From contig BPJU01000024.1 of NCBI GenBank assembly GCA_026004775.1, positions 1 through 64,000 on the forward strand: a stretch of DNA of 64,000 bases, in the 5' to 3' direction. This stretch comes from Pirellulaceae bacterium (GTDB lineage Bacteria > Planctomycetota > Planctomycetia > Pirellulales > Pirellulaceae). The notes beneath the pieces were generated by a model. The model saw only the letters and a program-made list of their open reading frames with translations. It did no database searches and was not told the origin of the DNA. Of the stretch, positions 1 to 10,400 are shown one piece after another. Within the stretch, counting starts at the first letter, position 1. Each line of letters starts with the position of its first letter. The position numbers were made by a program, and so were the translations under genes.

Positions 1-117
1 CGCACCGAATTTTCTCGATTGCCAGGTGTGCGGTGGGCATCGACAATAATCAGCCCCTTCCTACTTCGCCTGGCGTCCCTCGCAGCCTGATGTTAGCAGA
101 AAGTAACCTGAGCGTTT

Positions 118-2502
118 CTATGGTTTGGCCATTGCCCAGAAAGGATGTTGGCGGTCGCAGCGATTGCGCACATCCTCCAGCAACACCGCAGAGGAGGGAC
201 GGATCTCGGATTTTACTTCCCGGCCATTGACAACCACGGTGACGTTCTGTTTGAAGTCGACAATCTGGGGAGAAAGATAAACGGTCGCCGATTCGGCACC
301 GGTGCGGACCACCACTCGGTTATTCGGCAAAGCTCGCGCCTCGATCGGGGCCGGCCGTGCCTTGGGGTCGGGCCACCGCGTCGGGAGCACCACGAACCGC
401 TCCGGCAACGGTCCCAGCTCGACCCACCAGAAAAACGCATCCCAAGGCCGCATGGTAACGGCCGTAAATTCCCGAGGCCAGAAATCGCGCTTGCGGCCGG
501 GCAACGTCATCCACGTGAAGATCTCCTGGATCTCGTCGGCGAAGTGCTCCGCCCCGCGCCCTCGGTATTCGACTACCGTCACGTCAAACCCTCCGGTACT
601 GCGGGTCAAATAGCGGTCCAGGTCCGTGGCATTGTCAAAAATGCGCGTGCCGTTGGCTGTGGCATCCAATTCGCCGAACACGAAATACATGGGAATGCGG
701 GAAGCATTTTCCCAATAACGCGTGACATATTTGCGAGCCGTGGCATTGATCGCAACCAGTCCCGCCCACAGATCGGGATGAGCCAGAGCGATATCCCACG
801 CCGCATCACCTCCGATGCCGTGACCACTCAAAAACACGCGATCCGTATCCACGGCAAATCGCCGGCAGGCGTCGCGTAGCGACAAAAGCACCGCCGCATG
901 CTCGTCCAGCGAGCTTTCATAGGACGTCTGCTCGGGACGCATCCAATAGGGAGCAATCACAATGAAACCGTGCCGAGCGGCTTGTCCCATCCGGACTCCC
1001 AGCGGCGGATAGAACGGCCCGCTCCACCAGTCGATTTGCCGCTGCGGCTCCCACCCCAGCCCGTGCAACGTCACCACACACGGATAGCGCCGATACGGAT
1101 CGTACTCGGGCGGTAACTGGACCAGGTAGCGGACCGGCGACTGAGGGCGCAGGCCCGGACGCTCCAACAAATACAGACCGGGAATCCCATCGACCGGTTC
1201 GGGCAACGAACCCGCGTCGGGTTTGAGCATCTCGACAAGCGACGCCAAATATTCCGGGGAGCTTCCTTCCCGTTGAGCCAGCTCTTGCAAAATCGCGGAA
1301 CGCTCGTGCGGTTCGCTCTGCAAATACCGCACCACCAATTGGTGTACCGCCGGCAGGTCCGCCGCAATCGCCAAGTTATTAACGGCTCGTCCGCCCCCTA
1401 AATACCAGCCGCTGATCGCCAGAGAAAGCAGCATGTCCGGCGTGGCACTCGGGTCGTCAGCCAGGCGCAGATAATCGGCCAATCGTTCGATTGTGTTCAG
1501 GGAAAGCTCGCGTTGCATGAATTCGACGGTAGGCCGAAGTTTCTCGCGCAGGCCGTCGTCGGTCAGGGCCGCCAGGTGCCGGGCCAACTGTTCGCGCAAA
1601 CTAGACAGTTGCTGTTCGCGCTTTTCGTAACCGGCGATCATGTCTCGCACCCGAAGCAGGCTTTCCGTACCGACACCTTCAGCCGGGAAACTTTCGAGCA
1701 TTTGGCGAGCCAGTTGGTGTTGGCCGGCTTGCTGGCGCAGTTCGATTTCGCGGATGAGCTTTGTGGCACTGAGTTGATTGAGCAGCGTGACCTGGCGTTT
1801 CAGTTCCGTCAAATCGGGAAAATCGCGCAGCACTTCCTCCAGCTCCTCGCGCGCGTCGCGATAGCGTTCGGCCTGCATGTAGAGCCGTACGATTTTCAGC
1901 CGCTGGTCGAGGTTTTTGGGATCGATGTGGTGCATGAGGATGCGGCTGAGCATTTCCCGCGGCAGGTTTGAGGTGCGGTAGCGCATGTCGCAGACGTAGC
2001 CGTCGGCCGCTTGCAGGCCTTGGACTCGATAGTAAAGCGGTGTTACTTCCGTGATGCCTTGCACCAGGTCGATACGGCCTGTTTTGCCGCCGGCCAGAGT
2101 CATCAGCCTACGTCCCCAATCGTCGAACGTAGTGATTCGCAAGATGTCTCCGACCCCAGCGATCCGCCGGCCTTGTTCCATGACGCGCTGTTCCAGGCGG
2201 ATGATTTCGGGGGCCGGCCCCGTGCTGGGAGCCACCGAGGCGATCATCCGTTGCGGCACGAATACGCGCCGCAGGTTGTCGTCGATGACAACGATCTGTT
2301 TGACCGAGACTTCGCCCGGGTTGGCAGCGGCTACCAGCGGGTTTTCGGCTACGCCGGCCACCTCGGCTACACTTCCCTCGAAGCGCATGCCGTTGCGCAT
2401 CGTCACCACCTCGGCCGGCACACCGCGGGCCAGTAAGCATGCCACAACCAACGGCGACACAAGGAGCACCGGGCGGCTCGTACGCGAGAAAGCGGGATTC
2501 AT
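118..2502 (-). CDS. secreted alpha/beta-hydrolase-fold protein with degenerate nucleophile
   Basis: The protein is about 794 residues. The chosen start is the internal Met that opens a clear signal peptide (MNPAFSRTSRPVLLV, then a hydrophobic run ending near ARGVPAE); an upstream extension of 47 codons looks non-coding. The middle (about residues 180-330) is helical and charged, with TPR-like character. The C-terminal part has an esterase-like alpha/beta-hydrolase fold: a VVTLHGLGW oxyanion segment, then DRVFLSGHGIGGDAAW at the nucleophile elbow. Related esterases carry Ser in GHSMGG; here that position, about residue 562, is Gly (codon GGC on the minus strand). A candidate His lies in GRGAEHF. 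The fold is well supported, but classical serine-hydrolase activity is doubtful. A binding or scaffold role in the envelope is inference. Confidence 0.8.
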   Translation of the reverse strand: MNPAFSRTSRPVLLVSPLVVACLLARGVPAEVVTMRNGMRFEGSVAEVAGVAENPLVAAANPGEVSVKQIVVIDDNLRRVFVPQRMIASVAPSTGPAPEIIRLEQRVMEQGRRIAGVGDILRITTFDDWGRRLMTLAGGKTGRIDLVQGITEVTPLYYRVQGLQAADGYVCDMRYRTSNLPREMLSRILMHHIDPKNLDQRLKIVRLYMQAERYRDAREELEEVLRDFPDLTELKRQVTLLNQLSATKLIREIELRQQAGQHQLARQMLESFPAEGVGTESLLRVRDMIAGYEKREQQLSSLREQLARHLAALTDDGLREKLRPTVEFMQRELSLNTIERLADYLRLADDPSATPDMLLSLAISGWYLGGGRAVNNLAIAADLPAVHQLVVRYLQSEPHERSAILQELAQREGSSPEYLASLVEMLKPDAGSLPEPVDGIPGLYLLERPGLRPQSPVRYLVQLPPEYDPYRRYPCVVTLHGLGWEPQRQIDWWSGPFYPPLGVRMGQAARHGFIVIAPYWMRPEQTSYESSLDEHAAVLLSLRDACRRFAVDTDRVFLSGHGIGGDAAWDIALAHPDLWAGLVAINATARKYVTRYWENASRIPMYFVFGELDATANGTRIFDNATDLDRYLTRSTGGFDVTVVEYRGRGAEHFADEIQEIFTWMTLPGRKRDFWPREFTAVTMRPWDAFFWWVELGPLPERFVVLPTRWPDPKARPAPIEARALPNNRVVVRTGAESATVYLSPQIVDFKQNVTVVVNGREVKSEIRPSSAVLLEDVRNRCDRQHPFWAMAKP

Positions 2503-3034
2503 GCCAGGACTCGTACGCACGTCTTTCTCCAGAAATGCGGCTACGAACAGGGCATCCGTACGCCCGACGCGGGCTTCAAAACATACGGAAGACTCTACTA
2601 CGATTCTGATGGCCGCCAGCCGCCAGGTCAAATCAAAGCGCAACCAAGAATTCGGCCGGGTCCTTTTCCAGGATGGAAGTCAACGTGCCGTAACCTTGCC
2701 GCCCGAAGAAAACCTCGCCCCGTCTGGGGAGTAGCAGTGAGCTGGAGGCGGACAATATTCGTGTCCCAGGCGGATTGGCACGTGGTCCGAATTCCTTGCG
2801 CCCAAAGTGCAATGCCTGCAACATGGCGTCTCGGCACGGCCGATTCACGACGCCGGTACATTTTTCCCAATCGGCACACATCGCGTGGCCGTTCGGTAGA
2901 GCTTTCGCAGCCCGAAGGGCCACTCGTGCAGATCAAAAAATCGACGTTTCTTTCGATATAGGCCGCAAAGCCGGAGTGTCGATTTGACGTTTGAGAGGTC
3001 ACCGGACCGTTCCGACGTCCTGGTTCCTTTTGCC
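2503..3034. other. intergenic region between divergent genes
   Basis: About 530 bases separate the minus-strand hydrolase-like gene from the plus-strand BBP7 gene. Several short overlapping frames exist, none with recognisable protein features. Promoters for both genes should lie here, but no confident -35/-10 pair was picked out. Confidence 0.5.
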
Positions 3035-4354
3035 ATGGTTCCACGTATGCCCCGCACCGCCGTCATCCTGCTGGCGATCCACATGTGGTTCAACCCGGGT
3101 CTGCCGGTGCGGGGGGAAGAGCCCACATCCGCGCGGCGCACCTGGTCTCCCTCAGCCAGCGAATCGAAACCGAAGTCGGAATTCTTCCCCCGCAACGTGG
3201 CATATACTACGGTAACGGACCTACAGAGCCAGCCAGAACTTGAGCTGGCACAGCCGGAAGTCGCGCCGCCGATGGCTTTCGATCAGCCGCTGCTACCGCA
3301 GTGGTGGGCGGAGCTTGAATACCGGTACGCCTGGATCAAGGGGCCGCGCGTCCCGGCTCTCGTAACGACAAGCCCCCCGGGAACTGCGCAGGAACAAGCC
3401 GGCGTTTTACCGGACGCCACCGTACTGTTTGGGGACTCGCGGATCGACACCCAGGGACGTCCCGGAGCCGGCGTCACTCTGGGCCATTGGCTCGACCCGG
3501 ACCAGAACGACGCGTTCGTCTTGTCATGGTTCTCGCTGGGCGACGGCCCCGGAACACGATTCAGCGCCACGTCGACGGGCGATCCAATACTGGCTCGCCC
3601 TTTCTTCAACATCGACAGCGGCCAGGAGGACGCCGAGCTGGTGGCGTACCCGGACCTGCTTGCCGGGCGAGTCGACGTGACGAACGCCAGTGAGCTGCAT
3701 TCGGCCAGCGCGGTAGCGCTCCTGAATTGGCTACGCGGTCCGGGCGGCCGCATCGATTGGTTCTTCGGATACCGTTACCTTCGGTTCCGCGACTCCCTAC
3801 GGATCACCGAAGATCTCGTTTCAACCGCCTCGGGCGGTGTCGTGCAGCAAGGTACGCGCATCGTGGTCAACGACCATTTCCTGGCAGAAAACGATTTCCA
3901 CGGAGGTCAGTTCGGTGTAGCCGCTCAGTTTGCCGCCCAGCGACTCCAAACCACATGGACGGCTGGCCTGGCCGTGGGCAATTTGCATCGAGAATTGTCG
4001 ATCGACGGCCAGACGGCCGTTACGACTCCCGGAGATCCAACGACCCTTCGTAGTGGCGGACTTTTGGCCCTTCCTACAAACATCGGTAGCTCTTCCAGCA
4101 ACGTGGTTTCGCTAATTCCCGAATTGCGAATCGACGGCCGGATACCGCTTACGCGATCCTGCGATGTTATCGTCGGCTACTCCGTTTTCTATTTAACGGA
4201 AGCCATCCGAGCAGGAAACAACATCGATCGTGTGGTCAATCCCACTCAGTTGGGCCCTGGAGGGCTTACCGGTGAGCCGCGTCCGATGAGGCTGAACGAC
4301 GATTCCTCCTTCTGGGTTCATTCGCTGGCGGTGGGGGTGCGGCTGGTTCGCTGA
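3035..4354 (+). CDS. BBP7-type outer-membrane beta-barrel protein
   Basis: The protein is about 439 residues from the ATG at 3035; another ATG at 3047 is also possible. A short signal peptide (MPRTAVILLAIHMWFNPGL) is followed by a Pro/Ser-rich linker and then a domain beginning WWAELEYRYAWIKG. Alternating strands contain GAGVTLGHWLDP, WFFGYRYLRF and a final strand HSLAVGVRLVR that ends at the C terminus, as expected of a barrel closing strand. This matches the planctomycete BBP7 (DUF1551) outer-membrane family; the molecular function of that family is unknown. It lies 134 bases upstream of the giant LEPR-xLL gene on the same strand, so co-transcription is possible but unproven. An older alternative start (TTG at 2984) would put 17 polar residues before the signal and is less likely. 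Confidence 0.8.
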   Translation: MVPRMPRTAVILLAIHMWFNPGLPVRGEEPTSARRTWSPSASESKPKSEFFPRNVAYTTVTDLQSQPELELAQPEVAPPMAFDQPLLPQWWAELEYRYAWIKGPRVPALVTTSPPGTAQEQAGVLPDATVLFGDSRIDTQGRPGAGVTLGHWLDPDQNDAFVLSWFSLGDGPGTRFSATSTGDPILARPFFNIDSGQEDAELVAYPDLLAGRVDVTNASELHSASAVALLNWLRGPGGRIDWFFGYRYLRFRDSLRITEDLVSTASGGVVQQGTRIVVNDHFLAENDFHGGQFGVAAQFAAQRLQTTWTAGLAVGNLHRELSIDGQTAVTTPGDPTTLRSGGLLALPTNIGSSSSNVVSLIPELRIDGRIPLTRSCDVIVGYSVFYLTEAIRAGNNIDRVVNPTQLGPGGLTGEPRPMRLNDDSSFWVHSLAVGVRLVR

Positions 4355-4488
4355 CTCGAGCCTGCCGATCCGCCGAACGTGTATTCCCCAAATGGTTGCA
4401 CGTCCGCATAGGCCGATTATAGTGCGGTTTCTGGTCGGGTCGAAATTTCGGCCCAACGTAAAGGCTACCTCCGTCGAAAGGCGTATTG

Positions 4489-7400
4489 ATGTTTTCTTTC
4501 AATGCGTCGTTCGGCGCGAGTGCCTCCGGGCGGCGCAGATACCAACGAACTGCGGGGGTAGAAGTCCTTGAGCCGCGTTGGCTGTTGGCTTCCGAGTCCG
4601 AGTCTATTCACTTCTCAGTCGACGCGCCGGATCCAGATAAAGCTGAGCAGCGTTTCGCCCCACCAGCCCCATGGCACGTCAATACTCATCCGGTAGAACG
4701 TCCGGAGATCTTGCCCTTGGAGGACGCACCACTGGCTGGGGAACACCAAACGCCTGGTGTGTGGGAGGAGCTGGATTGGCTAGAACGCTCGGAGTTGAAC
4801 GCCACAATCGCGACTCTCGCCGGAGCAGCGCTTCTGGCTGGAGAAAACTTCGTAAAGCCTTGCCCGGAAGGTAGCGACCACACGGGTCATCTGCCGGCAG
4901 CACCGAGCGAGTCGATTCGGAATGATCGATTCAAGGCAGCGCGCTTTCGCGGCGATGAGCTGCCGATGCAGGTGGAAATCCAACCGTTGTGGGCGGAGGG
5001 CCAACCCAATGCGTTTCTTGAACAGACGCAGCAGCCTTACTTGGCCCCAACCGGCCATGTAGACCCACATGACGGACTCATCCGATTCGTACGCGGCCCA
5101 CCCTCCGTCCCCGGAAACTTCGCAAACATTTCCGTTCCCGAAGGTGAGTTGACCATACCAAATAACTTCCGGACAGAAAATCGATCGCTTGGCGGTGCCG
5201 AAGGTGAAGGGGGACTAACCAGCATAAGCGGTACCCTGTCGAGCGACACAATGCTTTCCGGAACTGTCCATGTTACCGGCGATCTTCAGGTGGCCGCCGG
5301 TGTGACGCTGACGCTCTTGCCCGGAACTGTTGTCAAAGTAGCCAGTGCAGCATTCATCGATGTACGCGGCACTCTGTCGGCTCAGGGCACTGCCGACTTG
5401 CCTATTATTTTCACGTCGTTCCGTGACGACAGCGTAGGCATCGATGTTTCGGGACCCGGAACCGACTCGGGGCAGCCCGGCGACTGGGAAGCGCTTTACT
5501 TTACCACCGGCAACCCCCAGGCTCTGCTGGAACACGTCGAGATTCGCTTTGCCGGGGATACAAACGGACCGACTGTTGGGGGCGGTGCGACGCCCGCAAT
5601 CGAAATTAGCTCGACGTCCGTTGTCGCGTTCCGAGACGTTTTGGTACGCGACGTGCTTTCCACGGGCATCGACCTCCTGAGTGGTGCGCCGGTATTGGAT
5701 CGCGTCCGAGTCGAACGGGCAGGTGGCGTTGCGTTTGTCGCTTCGCTTGTCGCCGACCCGACGCTGAGCAATCTCACGGCCACAGCCACGGGGGGCGACC
5801 ATTTTCTGCTGCGTAGCGGGACGATCACGGCTGCCACCCGCCGCTGGTTCTTCGGCGGCCTACCTGTGCACCTGGCAGGGGATCTGACCGTCGCGCAAGG
5901 CTCACACTTAACGATCGATCCGGGTCTTGTCATCAAGGTTCCGAGCGCCGCCTTTATTGACATTAAGGGAAAAATTACCGCCATTGGATCGGACGACGAA
6001 CCAATTATTTTTACGTCGGTTGAAGACGATTCGGCAGGTGGCGATTCCAACAGCAACGGCGCTGCCACCACACCGCGAGCCGGAGACTGGGAGGCACTTT
6101 ATCTTACGAGTGGTGATCCGGGGGTGACGCTGGACCACGTGGAGATTCGCTTTGCGGGAGACACGAACGGGCAGGCTTTCGGTGGCGGCGAGACTCCCGC
6201 CCTCCAAATAGCCAAAGATTCGGTCACGATCAGCAACCTGCTGGTGCGGGATGTCAAGCATATTGGCGTGAGGTTGCAAGCGGGCACACCTCGATTGGAA
6301 AACGTCAGTGTCCATCGAGCGGGAAATGTAGCCTTTGACGCGACACTTGCGGTGGATCCCACGTTAATCGGCCTGTCGGCGGCGGCAACCGGCGGAGATT
6401 ATTACCAACTGGCCGGCGGCACGATTCCCTCGTCCAACCGTGTGTGGGATTTTGGCGGTCTTCCAGTCCACTTGGCCGCGGATCTGACGGTCGAGCAAGA
6501 GCGCAAACTGGTATTGGTTCCGGGTACGATCGTCAAGGTGCGTCCAGCCAATTTCATCTGGATCAAAGGAACGCTGGAAGCCCGGGGCACTGCCTCGCAA
6601 CCGATCATTTTCACTTCCGAGCTAGACGACACGGCCGGCGGTGACTCGAATCGCGACGGGACCGCCTCAGCACCTTTCCCCGGCGCCTGGGAGGCTCTGT
6701 ACATCGACGGCCCCGACACGATCCTCGAAAACGTGGACATCCGCTACGCCGGTGACACCAACGGCCCGGCTTTTGGTGGAGGAGAAACAGCGTCGCTTCA
6801 GATAAGGGCGGGCAACTCCAATGTGGTGATCCGCAACACGCGAGTGCTCTACGGCCTGTGGACCGGTATCTACATCAGCGCGGGCGATCCGCGGCTGGAG
6901 CAAGTGCATGTCGAGGGCAACGGCCGGGAAGCCGTGTTCTTGGAACTGGCCGCCAATCCGACGTTCGTCGGCCTTACGGCGTCCGCTAATCGCTTCAACA
7001 ACATCACTTTGGCCGCTGGCACGATTCCTCAAGCTACGCGAACGCTGGATTCGGGCGGCCCGCTACCTTTCCATGTGACCGGCGATCTTCGCGTGGCCCA
7101 AGGTAACACGCTCACCTTGGTACCCGGCACGGTCCTCAAATTCCCGCCGGCAGCGTTTTTCCATATTCAGGGCACGCTCATTGGTCAAGGCACGCTCACT
7201 CGTCCTATCGTGCTTACCTCGGACAGAGACGACACGGCCGGGGGCGATTCGAACGGCGACGGCGCCGCCTCAGCACCTTTCCCCGGCGCCTGGGAGGCTC
7301 TGTACATCGACGGCCCCGACACGATCCTCGAAAACGTCGACATCCGCTACGCCGGTGACACCAACGGCCCGGCTTCTGGTGGAGGAGAAACAGCGTCGCT

Positions 7401-10400
7401 TCAGATAAGGACAGGCAACTCCAATGTGGTGATCCGCAACACGCGAGTGCTCTACGGCCTGTGGACCGGTATCTACATCAGCGCGGGCAATCCGCGGCTG
7501 GAGCAAGTGCATGTCGAGGGCAACGGCCGGGAAGCCGTGTTCTTGGAACTGGCCGCCAATCCGACGTTCGTCGGCCTTACGGCGTCCGCTAATCGCTTCA
7601 ACAACATCACTTTGGCCGCTGGCACGATTCCTCAAGCTACGCGAACGCTGGATTCGGGCGGCCCGCTACCTTTCCATGTGACCGGCGATCTTCGCGTGGC
7701 CCAAGGTAACACGCTCACCTTGGTACCCGGCACGGTCCTCAAATTCCCGCCGGCAGCGTTTTTCCATATTCAGGGCACGCTCATTGGTCAAGGCACGCTC
7801 ACTCGTCCTATCGTGCTTACCTCGGACAGAGACGACACGGCCGGGGGCGATTCGAACGGCGACGGCGCCGCCTCAGCACCTTTCCCCGGCGCCTGGGAGG
7901 CTCTGTACATCGACGGCCCCGACACGATCCTCGAAAACGTGGACATTCGCTACGCCGGTGACACCAACGGCCCGGCTTTTGGTGGAGGAGAAACAGCGTC
8001 GCTTCAGATAAGGACAGGCAACTCCAATGTGGTGATCCGCAACACGCGAGTGCTCTACGGCCTGTGGACCGGTATCTACATCAGCGCGGGCAATCCGCGG
8101 CTGGAGCAAGTGCATGTCGAGGGCAACGGCCGGGAAGCCGTGTTCTTGGAACTGGCCGCCAATCCGACGTTCGTCGGCCTTACGGCGTCGGCTAATCGCT
8201 TCAACAACATCACTTTGGCCGCTGGCACGATTCCTCAAGCTACGCGAACGCTGGATTCGGGCGGCCCGCTACCTTTCCATGTGACCGGCGATCTTCGCGT
8301 GGCCCAAGGTAACACGCTCACCTTGCTACCCGGCACGGTCCTCAAATTCCCGCCGGCAGCGTTTTTCCATATTCAGGGCACGCTCATTGGTCAAGGCACG
8401 CTCACTCGTCCTATCGTGCTTACCTCGGACAGAGACGACACGGCCGGGGGTGATTCGAACGGCGACGGCGCCGCCTCAGCACCTTTCCCCGGCGCCTGGG
8501 AAGCTCTTTATATCCAAGGAGCGGGCAGTGAATTGGAATACGTTCAGGTGCGCTATGCCGGCGATACAAACGGACCATCTTTTGGTGGCGGACAAACCGC
8601 CTCCGTGCACGTGCTGGGGGACGCAATCTTCAGCCAATTCCAACTTCGGTCAGGCCTGTCGGATGGCATTCGCGTCTCCGGTGCCAATCTGACGTTGAAC
8701 GACGGTGTTCTATCCGACAATTTGGGAATAGGGCTTCTTGTCGAATCGGGTACTGCCACGGTGGCGCGGACGGGGTTCTTTGCGGGGAACGTCGGCGTCA
8801 GAGTAAATAGCGGCGCTTCTTCGAACGTTAGCGACTCGGCCTTTGAAAACTTTGCGACTGCCGCAGCCCAGCACCTGGGAACGAATAGTGCTTTTGCTCG
8901 ATTCCTGAACAACTGGTGGGGAGATGCCGGCGGACCGCATGATCCCAGTGCCGCCGACGGGCAAGTGAACATCAATCCTGCCGGGCAACGGGTTTCGGAT
9001 TTCCTGGAGTACCAGCCGTTCCGCACTGCGCGGCCGGCACTGCCGATCGGGCCGTTCGTGGTTTCTGTGGAACCCCGATTGAGCAGTACGCCCGTCAATT
9101 TTCTGGACGTGACGTTTTCCGAGCCGGTAACGGCGTTTGATCCGAGCGACGTGAGCATCAGCGGGCCGCGAGCGCCTCCGGTGGCCACCATTGAACATGT
9201 GCGGGGGGCCACGTACCGCATGACGCTCACCGCACCGCTTGACCTTGCCGGTCTTTACACGATTTCGATGGGTCCGGACATCGTCGCCACTTCATCGAAC
9301 CTCCGCCTGGATCGCGACCGGGACGGCCTCGACGGCGAAACACCGGATGATCGTTTTGAATTTCCGATCACACTGGATTTCACGGGCCCACGAGTGGTCG
9401 CTCAGACGCCCTCGGGCACCGTGCAGACGGTTGTCGAGTCAGTCGAAGTGCAATTCTCGAAAACCATCGACGCGGCAACCTTCACTGCTGAGGATGTCAC
9501 ACTGAACGGTCCGTCCGGATCGATTCGCGTCCTGGCCGTCGACCGTCTGGCGGCGGACCGGTTTGCCGTCCGGTTTGCCAAACAAATTGCCAATGGAACC
9601 TACACATTGCGAGTTGGCCCGGAGATTGCCGACCTGGCCGGCAACTTGCTGGATCAGAACAACAACGGCATCAATGGCGAAACGGAGGACAGCTATCAGG
9701 GCACGTTTACGATTGCTCTTCAGCCACTGAGGATCATCGACCAACAACCGTCGGGGCTTGTCCGAGGCAGCGTCACTTCGATCGATGTATCGTTTTCAGC
9801 ACCCATCAACGCCGGGACGTTTGGCGTGGATGACGTTCTGATCACAGGACCGGCTCAGGTCGTGGTTGTGGCTGTCGCTCCGCTTTCGGCGTCGTCTGCC
9901 CGGATAACGGTGCAACGCATTACGCGAGAAGGAACGTACACTCTGCGTATCGGACCAGCAGTGCTGGATCTTGCCGGACGGCTTATGGATCAAGATGGCG
10001 ATAATATCCCCGGAGAAATTGATGATCAGTATGTTGGCTCGTTTACCGTAGGCGGCGTGGGGCCGACGGTCGTCGGTCAGAGCCCCACCGGCACTGTCAA
10101 AGCTCCTGTGTCGGCCATCGAGATCGCGTTTAGCGAGGAGATACGTGTCGAGTCGGTGACACCGCTGGCGTTCCAATTGTCCGGCCCCTTGGGCGCCATC
10201 GGCATTACTCGAATAACCGCTCTTAGCCCCGTGCGGTTCCGTGCCGAATTCCCGCCGCAAACGGCCACCGGTAACTATACGATCCGTGTCGGGCCACAGA
10301 TTACCGACACCACCGGGGTCCCGATGGACCAGGACGGCGATGGCATCAACGGCGAACTGCTGGACGATGTTTACACCGGAACGTTTTCTATCGACAACAC

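Noticed and set aside
6667-8475. Regular repeats considered as a CRISPR array
   Set aside because: The period is 603 bases with no spacer/repeat alternation, and the repeats are translated as protein modules.
8553-9230. 225-codon minus-strand frame
   Set aside because: Antisense to the last helix-like module and first Ig-like repeat; Arg/Ser/Pro-rich with no motif.
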